Source: Mesostigma viride (taxonomy: Eukaryota; Streptophyta; Mesostigmatophyceae; Mesostigmatales; Mesostigmataceae). Taken from it: DNA of 46,897 bases. The number at the start of each line of letters is the position of its first letter. Within the stretch, counting starts at the first letter, position 1. Under the pieces are notes generated by a model that saw only the letters and a list, made by a program, of their open reading frames with translations, was not told where the DNA came from and made no database searches. The stretch spans positions 1 through 46,897 of the forward strand of contig RPFO01002334.1 of the NCBI GenBank assembly GCA_009746045.1. Reading direction: 5' to 3'. Of this stretch, positions 21,201 through 32,800 are shown piece by piece. The position numbers were made by a program, and so were the translations under genes.

Positions 21201-23586
21201 GAGTGTGGTGGCACAAGGCGGGGAAGGAAGCGCGAGAGGAGCGACCAGCACTGAGATTTCTATGGGTGGGCTGCACGCGAATAAGAAGTATGCCTGATTC
21301 AACATGATCCCACTTAGCAACAAGCATTCGGCCTGAGCAGCCCACCCGCTCCGCCTAACAAGCCTTGGTGAACACAACATTGACGCCATGAAACAACGTT
21401 AACAAGAACAGGAACAAGAGGCGCTTCTTCTCATGCCACCTGCGCTCTCCCCCCCCCCCCCCCTCTGCTCCCCCTTGCGCGCGTTGGTGAACACATAGCC
21501 AGCAATTCAGAAAAAACGCAAACACAGGCTAGAAAAACATTAACATAAGCCGGTCGCAGCCCCAGGCGTACCTGCTCCACCTCGCGTGCGTTGGTGTTCG
21601 CCTGCGTGGCCGTCGACCCGCTCTGCTTCTTGCTCTTCAGCACCATCTGGGCCAGGTCTGTCCCGCACTCCTCACACAGCTGGAGCGAGGCCTCCGTCGG
21701 CTGGAAGGTGGGGGGGCGCGCAAGGGGTGGGGCGGGTGGGGGGGCCAGGATAAGGGCCAGGCATAGTTTGTGTTGACAGGTGATGGGTATAGTATATATG
21801 TTGAGCTGATGGGTGACTGAAACCCCTGTGAGTGTTTGGTAATGGTGGTATGGCTCAGATCATGGGTCTGCTCTTGGTGACAGGTCATAATATGCACAAG
21901 TTACATACGCAGTACTGGTTTTAGGTTTGGGCAAACGGTGACTTGCCCATAGTTGGGTGGCAGGTGACGCGCATTATCTTCGCGGGCTCTCTTCGCGGGT
22001 GGCCGGTGAAGGGAGCACTCCGATTCTGCCCTAATGCATGCACGCTCATGGCACCAAGCTAGCACTAATTACTAACTAAACTATAATTCTGGGTGCTTTC
22101 CATGGATCACCCTTCCTCCGTAGTTAGTTGATGCGAGGAGTACATGCTTGAAAGTTCCCTTTACCCATGTTGAACTTGATAGGGAGAGACTCGCACCCCC
22201 TCACACATGCCCCACCCACCTTGAACTTAAAAATCTTTTACCAACCTTGCACTTGATGCCGACCCTCTTACCCACCTCACTATTGACACACACATGCCTC
22301 CACATACCTTGAATTTGACGCGGATCCTCCTACCCGCCGTACACTTGACACACACACAGGCGCCCACACACCTTGAACTTGACGCGGATAGGGTCGAACG
22401 CAAACTTGAAGCCCGCGTCCTTGAGCCGCCCCTGCATCTCATCGACCGCCTCGCCTGACCATCCAAATGAACCGAACACGCCGCAGGGCTTGGTGCGCGC
22501 TTGCGAGTCTCCCAGCACGATGCCCAGCGCCTCCTGCATTTTGTTTGTTTGTTTGTTTGTTTGGTGTTAATGTTGGGTTGGTTTCGTGCGTGTGTAAGCA
22601 TGTGTGTATGTTTATTTGTTGGTTGGTGTGAAGGGGGGAGTTATTGGGTAAGGATATTGGCAGGGAGCAGGGTGGGTTTCGTGTGAGCAGGGGATGGCCG
22701 GGGCCTGCAAGAAAGGGGGGGCGATGCGGCCCGCGAGAAAGGCGGCGCTTGTCATCATCTTCATCACAGGTTTGGGATCTGAGCGCAGGCCATCGCACAT
22801 GCAGATGGTGGAGGCAATCCTTGTGAAGAGAAAAAGGAAACTGGAGATACAAGAATTCCCAGCTAAATAGAAAATTGCACGAGAGATGTCGTCAGACACC
22901 AGGGGGGGGCAAGCGTCCTCCGACGGTCCCACCCACCTTGGTCTGCCACCGGTAGATGTGGGCACGCCGCGATGAATGAAAAGCCTTCCTACTCTCTTCT
23001 ACTCTTGTGGCACCACCCCACCTAGGGCGGCGTGGGTATGTTCCCGCGGTGCGCCATGCACATGGCAGGTGGCAGGTGGCAGGTAGCCCATGGGCTTGAT
23101 TGCTTCCCAAACCATCTTGATGGGCTTGGGCATGCGGCCACTCCATGCTAATGCATGCAGGATATGTACAGCAGGAGTGCATAAGTAAATGATAGGGAAT
23201 GCAGGATATGTACTGCAGGAGTACATAAGTAAATGATAGGGCACGCAGGATATGTACAGCAGGAGTGCATAAGCAAATGATAGGGCACGCAGGATATGTA
23301 CAGCAGCAGTACATAAGCAAATGATAGGGCACGCAGGATATGTACAGCAGGAGTACATAAGTAAATGATAGGGCACGCAGGATACATACTGCAGGAGTGC
23401 ATGTGTAAATGCTTGCTTGCATTGCCGCCCACCTTGATGGGCGTGGGCATGTGGCCGCCGAGCGTGGGCGACCCCATGACAAACCCGTCGCAGCGCGACA
23501 CCAGCGCCGTGATCTCCTCCCGAGTCATCATCTCACAATTGGCAGTCTCCACACCGGCGCCCGCCTTGGTAATGCCGCGGCTGCGG

Positions 23587-23627
<41 letters not shown>

Positions 23628-23640
23628 TGAGAGAGAGAAT

Positions 23641-23679
<39 letters not shown>

Positions 23680-23680
23680 G

Positions 23681-23719
<39 letters not shown>

Positions 23720-23720
23720 G

Positions 23721-23770
<50 letters not shown>

Positions 23771-23774
23771 GGAG

Positions 23775-23850
<76 letters not shown>

Positions 23851-26800
23851 CATGTGTGTGTATGTGTGTGTGTGTGCGCCCGTGAAAGGAGGGTGCGGGG
23901 GTGGTTGCAGCAGGACGACGCAGGATGCCACAGGGGTAGGAACACAGGCAGAAAAAAGGGCAAAGCAAGCGGATGCCACCGTAGAGGCCCTTATAGCAAT
24001 ACGCATAATTAAGTACAAATCGCCCTCGTACATGCCCCCCCAAAAATCCTTCCGGACTCGTACAACCCAAGATATCCACTGCAGATAGACCATATACATA
24101 CATATCATGACATACCAGGGGGGCTACCTGGAGAGGCCCTCAAGTATATACCCTGACAATATACCTACGTCCTGTAAAAAAAATCTCATAAGTTAACATA
24201 CACGAAACTCTTCGCTACTCTTCGTACGATAATTTAGCGTACACATATAAGGGCCACTACGGTATTAGAAACTCTCAAAGAAAAGGCCTTGGCGATGCCG
24301 CAGTGGGGGAGATGATGACAGAGAAAGGGAACGGCGAGGCCGGGCACGTCGGGGCAGCACAAGGGAAGAGGGCGCGTCGGGGCAGTGCAAGGAACGAGGT
24401 TAACTGCTCATGCCAGGGTCGTTCTGGTCGTGGTGCCAGTTGGGGTACTTGTTGAAATTTTATCCGGATTTGCTTGGAGCCGGATAACGCAGGAAGGCAT
24501 GGGACACGAACGGGACATGCCAACGGAAGCAGATTCGCCCTAACCGCGATGGCGATGGTGATGCTGTATGCACCTGATGCCTGCGCGAGCACTGCTTCCA
24601 AGAATGTGTTATGGATATACTGCCTGATTGCCTCCGTAACTTGTTCTATGGGTGCATTACCTGATCGCTTGTGCGAGCGCCGAGGTGTTCCCGTAGGCCG
24701 ACGCGTACAGGACGGCGATGCGCGCCGCGTTCAGGCGGTCGATCTGTTCCTGTGTCCACTGCTCTCAGCGCATGGTGTCGTACACACAACAGCACGCATA
24801 TACAATAGCAGGGCACATACAGCAGCAGAGGAGATGGTTCCAACGGGGTGGGCTTATCGATCTGCTCCTGCGCCAGCTGTCCGCGCTAGTAAGGTGGGCA
24901 CGCAATGTAGCAAGAGGACGTGGTTGAAAGGGGGGGGTAAAGAGAGGGTTTAATGGATCTGCTCCTGCGTCCGCTGCTTGGGAGAAGGGAGGGTGGGCAC
25001 ACCAGTGGTCAAGGGGCAGGCACACAAGGTGGCATAGGGGCATGTTCGACAGGGGTGGGCAGTGCGACAGTTTGGTATTATTCAGGGGGAGCTAGGCGGT
25101 GTGTGTGTGTGTGTGTGTGCGCGCGCACATGTGTGCATCCCTGAATGCGAGTGCGCGGGCATGTGTGCGCCCGGGGATGCGTGCATGCGGAGGACATTAA
25201 TACATGTGCAGGGGGAACTGAGGCACTGGAACCGATGAGCAACAAACACGCCTTCCTGACTGCTCCAGCAGTACTCACCTCGCCATCCACCCATATATGC
25301 CTCCCTGACCGTCACCACCCTACTGCTCAATTCTCCTGAAACTGTGGCAGCTGCCTCCATGCCATCAGCCTGCAGGGAACAGTGCAACCCCACTGCACAG
25401 CATCCGCAGGTCCTAGTAGAGCGCACGATAAATGAGAAATCTCAACTTCAGCTCCTACCAAGTGCGCGCCTTACCATCACCACGTGAAACTTGCTTACCT
25501 CGCTGTACAGCCGCAGCAGGTCTGCAATGTCTGACTGCAGGATGGGCCCGTGCGAGGGGCACAGGTTCCGGACCAGCAGGCCCTCGCCCTTCTTGCCCTC
25601 CAGCACCGCCTGCTTGGGCTTGGCCTTCTCGATGCCAAACAGCTTCAGCAGCGCGTTAATCATCAGGTTTGCGTCCGCCTGAGGGGGGGACGGGGGGTGA
25701 GGAGGGAGGGGGCAGGGAGGGCGGAAGGGAAGAAGGGAGAAGTGGAACCGGGGATGGTGGAAGTCAACAGCGTGTAAAACAATGGATTGTGTAAGACCAT
25801 GGAGCGTACGTCACACGAGTGAAAAACAGTGGAGCAGAAGTCAACGGAGTGTAAAGCAAAGGAGCCAAAGTCTACGGAGTGTAAAATAATTGGGTAACAA
25901 TGGAGTGACCAATGGGTTGTGCAAAACAATGACGTAACGCGAGTTTGATGTACACGGCCGAATTTCGCGAACAAGGTCATATCACATTATGTTCAGAAAC
26001 AGGTTTCTGGGGGAGGAGGGAGCAGCTGGCTTGAGAGAGGAATGCCCAAGGTCTTCCTCATACGTATGGCCCAAACAGCCCTTTGCAAAACCCTCAACTT
26101 TTGTGAGCCACCAAGCAACCCTTTCAACCTTCCTAGTTTAAGAGTGCTCCGTCTCCCGCAGCCCATGCTCATGCTCAGAGTATGGTGCCGCACAGCCTTT
26201 CCAACGAACACAGTTCTGTTTGCGCAAGGATTGCTAAAAGAAGGGGTAGAAGCAGGACCCTCACCTTTGCGAGCTCGATGCCGCGCAGTTTGTTGTGGGG
26301 CAGCGGGTTGTCCACGCGCAGGGAGAGCTTGTCTAGCGCGCTGGCCGCCTGGTGGTCCACGGCACAGGGAAAGGAGCAGAATGTCATTCACCAGAGCATG
26401 GGTAAAAAGGAAGTCGGCGCAAGGCCACGGGTCATCACAGATTCTTGAGCACGGCGGTGGCCGTGTGGGTCATGGGTTATTGGGGCAGGGCGGATGGCCA
26501 GATGGGTCATGGGTTATGGGGCATGCCGGATGGCCTGATGGGTCATGGGTTATTGGAGCATGGCGGATGGCCTGATGGGTCATGGGTTATGGGGCATGCC
26601 GGATGGCCTTGTGGGTGATGGGAAATCGGGGCATGCGGCCACGCACAGGATCATGGCAACCTATGAGAACATGTCAACAACATCGCGCAAGGCTTCGAGG
26701 GAAACACACACAAAAAAAGGGAGCCTGAGAGGGAAGGAGCCAGAACCGCCTGAGAAATCAATCTTGAAATTATGCGGGAGCATGGCTGGACCGCACGCTA

Positions 26801-29800
26801 GACCTCACACGACGGGGGAGCACATAGATGTGCGAACATGGCTGGACCGCACACACACAGTCCAAGCATCGGACATGAATGGCAACGACTCCAAAAAGAA
26901 GGAAAGGTGTTGCCAACTAGAGCATGGCCGCTCATGAGGGCGGGGTAGGCACCGATGCTTGGCGATGACCCAGTTGTCACCCAGCACGCATGCATGCCTA
27001 CGCGCCTCAATACCTGGATGGCGGATGGCGCGAGCATGCACTCAAAGTAGTAGCGCCAGTCAGCCACATACGCGCTGAGCCCGTTGATGTCGAACGCGTC
27101 CTCTGTGGCAATGTGGGCGCTGCACATAAAGGGGCGCGTGGTTGGTTGGTTGCATGAATGTACACATGTTTAGATACATGGGCTTGGTTATGCGTCCTCC
27201 GTGGCCATCTGGGAGCTGCCGATGAATGGGTGGGTGGGTGGCTGCTTGGTTGGTTTTGGTGGGTTGCTTGCTTGCTTGGTTGGTTGGTTGGTTGGTGGGT
27301 TGGCCGGGTGGGTACTTGGGTGGGCGGGTGGATGTCTACATGTTACATGGCAACTTGTCCAAAAAGGAAACTACCTCAACCTGCTGCCAAGATAAGTGCC
27401 AAGTCTACATGTGACGCAAAGCAAGCATCTCAACACAGGAGTGGAGGGCTTGTCAGCACAGCCGACGATTGTAATAGCACCTACTCCCCATACAAAATTG
27501 TTGACATTATCCTTATATCTGCCTATTATTGGCGCACGACCAGGTAAATAGACCGCTCCTCTCTACAAGATATTCCCATCTTGTGGCTGCGTCACAATGC
27601 ACAAATCCTCCATGAAAAGGATGATGGTGGGGCTAAGGGGCTGGTTCGTTACAACCTGAGTGGCAGAATATAGAGAGCATCAGACTCTCTTGCGCCGGAC
27701 AGTCTTTGTCTCCCGACCAGACAAGCTCGTCCTCAACGGAAGCTTTCCCAATGCCAGCCATCGCGCGCACCCAAGCGACTTGTTAGTGATTAGTGTGCGC
27801 ACCTGAACAGCTTGTTGGTGATTAGTGTGCGCATCTGAACAGCTCGTTAGTGACTAGAGTGCGCACCTGAACAGCTTGTTGGTGAATAGCGTCTCGGATG
27901 CCGGGTCGTACGTGGAGACGCTGTCAGGCCAGCGCGGCGTCGGCACCAGAATAAAGTCCAGCTTGTGGCCTGTGCATGGGGGTAGGGGTTGGGATGGGTT
28001 GGGTTGGGTGGGGTGGGGTGGGTTGGGTGGGGTGGGGGCCTGCACCATGAGAAGCCGAAGCAGGGTTCTTCTAGTACATCGCTGAAATCACAGCGGCATG
28101 CTTGGTAAAACAAAGGAAAAAACAATGGCGTCCGTTGACTCGCATGGTAACCAGCGTACAAATTAGAAACCGCTTTCCTGTCCATGCTGTGAAAAGCCAA
28201 ATATCGAAAGCTCAACGCCGGAAGCCAAAAGCCGAAAGACAAGAGGGTGGCGGTGAATGGCAAACGGCTTGAGGTTCGAGCCAGATGCCTGACGCAAAAA
28301 TACAGTCTCAACTCACCCGCACCCACGTCCAATTGCGTTTTGTCCACGGCATTGAAACTAAAAACGTCGCTGCTGGGCCTAAAGCCTAACGTCTCAAGCA
28401 AAAACTTCCCCCCCTCAAGCCTAACCTCAGACTGCCACTCCTCACCCCTGCCCATGTCCAGCCTGTTCTTGCCCATGATAAAATTGGCGCTGACCAGGTT
28501 ACAGCCTGTCTTAAGGCCTCAACCCTAAGCCCCCACGAGAAAACCCTGACGCCATAGAGTCGTCACGGCTCACCCCCGCCCACGTCCAGTTGGTTCTTGC
28601 CCGTGATCACATTGACGTTGACCAGCGCCTGCATCTCCTCGGGCATGTCCGCCTCCATGGTCAGCTGCGCCGGCTTGGCGCACCACACCTCCAGGGGGGA
28701 GGCTGCGCGACCAGCGTTGAAATGTGTGGATGGGCCAAGGTCAAAAGGTGTGGAAGGGCCCCACGGTCAAGATGGAAAGGGGAGGAGAGATGGGCTGGGG
28801 GTGGGGGCGGGGGGCGGGGGCGGGGGACGGGGGGCGGGGGCGGGGGCGGGGGCGGGGGCGGGGGGGGGGGCGGGGGGCGGGGGCGGGGGCGGGGGGCGGG
28901 GCGGGGGCGGGGGGCGGGGGCGGGGGCGGGGGCGGGGGCGGGGGGCGGGGGGCGGGGGCGGGGGCGGGGGGCGGGGGGCGGGGGGGGGCGGGGGGCGGGG
29001 GGCGGGGGGGGGCGGGGGGCGGGGGCGGGGCGGGGGGCGGGGGGCGGGGGCGGGGGGCGGGGGGGGGGCGGGGGCGGGGGGCGGGGGCGGGGGGCGGGGG
29101 GCGGGGGGCGGGGGGCGGGGGCGGGGGCGGGGGGCGGGGGCGGGGGCGGGGGCGGGGGCGGGGGGGGGCGGGGGGGCGGGGGGGCGGGGGGCGGGGGGCG
29201 GGGGGGGGGGGCGGGGGCGGGGCGGGGGGCGGGGGGCGGGGGGCGGGGGGCGGGGGGCGGGGCGGGGGGCGGGGGGCGGGGCGGGGGCGGGGGGCGGGGG
29301 CGGGGGGCGGGGGCGGGGGGCGGGGCGGGGGCGGGGGCGGGGCGGGGGCGGGGGGGGCGGGGGCGGGGCGGGGGCGGGGGCGGGGGGCGGGGGGCGGGGG
29401 CGGGGGGCGGGCGGGGGGCGGGGGCGGGGGGCGGGGGCGGGGCGGGGGGCGGGGGGCGGGGGCGGGGGCGGGGGGCGGGGGGCGGGGCGGGGGCGGGGGG
29501 CGGGGGCGGGGGGCGGGGGCGGGGGGCGGGGGCGGGGGGCGGGGGCGGGGGGCGGGGCGGGGGGGGGGCGGGGCGGGGGGGGGGCGGGGGGCGGGGGCGG
29601 GGGGCGGGGGGCGGGGGCGGGGGGCGGGGGCGGGGCGGGGGCGGGGGGGCGGGGGCGGGGGGCGGGGGGCGGGGGCGGGGGCGGGGGCGGGGGCGGGGGG
29701 CGGGGGCGGGGGGCGGGGGGCGGGGGCGGGGGCGGGGGGCGGGCGGGGGCGGGGGCGGGGGCGGGGGGCGGGGGCGGGGGGCTGGGGGCGGGGGGCGGGG

Positions 29801-32800
29801 GGCGGGGGGCAGGGGGCGCGGGGCGGGGGGCGTATGAATGCATCCATTGAAGGTATACGATGGGAGGTTCAAGGTTCCCATGCTGCTGCTCCCCAAATCC
29901 CATCCTGACGCCTCGATATTCTACCGCTTTGCGAGGCAGCCCCCTATATGAAAGGGGGCTGGTTTGCGATCATGCTATCATCCATGACCCTTATGCCCAT
30001 GATTGTCAAGGTCTGCCGCGTTTGTATATTTCTATACTCCTCTCTGCAGTATAAAGATTTCTTCTTCCCCCCCACCTCCAAACGGTACCCTCTCGCTCGC
30101 TGCCCACACCATCATCCGGAGTGCCCTCCACACCAGGGTCCACAAGACCCGTCCGCAGCGGGCCATGCCGTCCACAAAGCGTCCGCCAACTTCCTATTAC
30201 CACAGCTTCTTTTCAGCACTACACTATACCCATACTACATCAACTAGTAGGCCATCACCATGCCTCCACCCACCCTTGCGCGGCTGTACCTCTATTTACC
30301 GCCACTGTGCGCCCAAACTCTATTACACAGCCGTGCCTTCAACCAGAGCCATCGTGTGCGGCCACCCACCGTTGCGCGGCCGCGCTTCCAAGAAGGCCTT
30401 GAGCGCGTCCAGTCTGCGCGGGCTGACGTGCTGCAGCACCAGGTACTTGACCTTGCCCAGCCCCACGGAGCCATCGAGCGCCTTTAGGAAGGCGTCGCTG
30501 AACGCAATGTCGGGCAGGTCGACGAGGACGACTCCCTTGGGCGCGTTGATCACGTAGGCATTCTCTGTGGTACCCCGGTTGAGGGAGTATTGGATCTGGT
30601 GACGGGTGGCGGCAATGAATCGAAATGAAAAAAGACGGCGAATGGGTATCAAGGAGACAACCAGCAGAGGGTATGTTAGTGCAGAGGCGGTGGCGTGGTC
30701 GCGCGAGTATTGGATCTGGGGACAGTTGGCACGCACAAAAGAAAACAACGCAGCAGAGGGTCATGAAATGCATGGATCATGGCACGCACAAAAGAAAACA
30801 ACGCAGCAGAGGGTCATGAAATGCATGGATCATGGCACGCACAAAAGAAGACAACGCAGCAGAGGGATAATCTTCAATGAAAGCACATGGAGATGCGATT
30901 CAGCAAAATTCAGTGAGCACTGCGTAAAGTGCGGGATTGTATCGTCTTATCTTTCACAGGGGAGGAGAAGGGGGTTGTGAGTATTGGATACATACGGGGG
31001 GGGGGGGGGGGGGGGGCGGGGCACAAATCGAATTAGGGAAAGTGTAACTGGGCATGTTAGCGCAAAAGGCTGTGCCGCGATTGAGGAAGTGTTGACTCTG
31101 GTGGCAGGTCATACGATGTACGATGGGGAAAAGGGTGCGGCATGCTGTGGTGCGTGGTTCAGCATAGGGGCATGATTGGTGTGCTGAGCATGAGCGAGTA
31201 TCTTAAAAGTGGGTGGCAGGTGGTGGCTGCATATACCAGGGAGGTTAAAGGGGGTGGTGAGCAAGCATCGTGCCAGCTGGTGGTGGGTGGTTTACAACAC
31301 TGGCGTGCATGGGTGTCAGAGTATTATATCGGGTAGAGGCTACGGCTTCGCAAGGCAAAATGTTGGGGTGGCGAATATGAGAGACATAGACATGCAAGAG
31401 TATGATGGGTCAAATGGAGGAATGCAAACGAAACTCGTCGGTGTGCAGCCAGTGGTGCGGGAGAAGAGGCAACGTCGGATTTGATGAGTATATGCGTGCG
31501 TCAGGGCACGAGTGGGAATGAATGGGGCCGTGAGTATTGGATTTGCTGGCGCATGGTAGTGGTATGCCTCAGGGGAGTAAAGGGGGTGGTGAGCGAGTAC
31601 TGAGTCTGACGGCGGGTGGTGGTTGTGTACAAGGGCAGTGAAGGGGGTGGTGAGTGAGTACTGAGTCTGACGGCGGGTGGTGGTTGTGTACAAGGGCAGT
31701 GAAGGGGGTGGTGAGTGAGTACTGAGTCTGACGGTGGGTGGTGGTTGTGTACATGGGCAGTGAAGGGGTGGTGAGTGAGTACTGAGTCTGACGGTGGGTG
31801 GTGGTTGTGTACAAGGGCAGTGAAGGGGGTGGTGAGTGAGTACTGAGTCTGACGGTGGGTGGTGGTTGTGTACAAGGGCAGTGAAGGGGGTGGTGAGTGA
31901 GTACTGAGTCTGACGGCGGGTGGTGGTTGTGTACAAGGGCAGTGAAGGGGGTGGTGAGTGAGTACTGAGTCTGATGGCGGGTGGTGGTTGTGTACAAGGG
32001 CAGTGAAGGGGGTGGTGAGTGAGTGAGTCTCGTAGTGGGTCGTCTGCCGTGTGTACGCCATACCTGGGTGTGAGGCCACAGGGTCAGCCAGTATGGGTGC
32101 ATGGGTGCACATTCCCAGGGTTGGGCATCCAGGGGATATATAATATAGGTGGTTTCAGCTATAGGAGCGGAGTGGCCCACCAGCATACGAACATATTGCT
32201 GTAGTCGGGACAAGGCATGGCTAGGGAGGGATACATGGAACAAGGGTGGTGGCCGTGATTGGCAAGTGTGCCAGGTGGCAGCACGCGCATGCATGCGCCT
32301 CTCCAGTGGCTTGTCAGCAACTCCGCCGATCTACAGCACGAATATGGCTGAAGGTGTGTAATAAGTAATTGTGGTACGTGAAGGTGTGTATACCAAGTCA
32401 CGGAGTAGACAAGAATGAAAAAAAAGGAGGCAAGTCAAATTTTGGGCAGACGCGGAGGTACGCCTGGCGAAATCAGCGCGTCCGGAACAACGGACGCGGT
32501 TGGTGCCGAAAGCTTAGATGAGGAGGCCAGAGTGCTTGGCTCACAACGAACAACCAACGGCAGCCTGCACCGCAACACACCTCGGGCTTAAGGCGGGTCT
32601 TTGTAAGTCCTCGGATGGTGACGGTGTTTTTATCAACAGGGACGATTCGGACATCTGGCAGTTGCTCGACGCGCTTCTTCGGAGGAATCTGTGTGGGAGC
32701 CTCAGCGGCAGCCACCCCGCTGCTCTCTCCGGACGCCACCACGGCGTAATGCGTGATTTTCCTTAGGGCGTTGAATCCCTGCGCACGCAAGAGGCAATAT

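Noticed and set aside
23528-24108. Arg/Glu and Ser/Leu repeat frames up to 271 codons
   Set aside because: Products of (GA)n/(GT)n tracts inside FLVA intron 9.
28590-29908. Long open frames rich in Gly/Arg/Ala (plus) and Pro/Arg/Ala (minus), up to 417 codons
   Set aside because: All frames of a (GGGGGC)n tract are open. The tract lies in FLVA intron 3 and the peptides only mirror the repeat.
31340-32294. Minus-strand frames with PPPSDSVLTHHPLHCPC-type repeats
   Set aside because: Encoded by the 60-61 bp intronic array of FLVA; inconsistent with the spliced frame.
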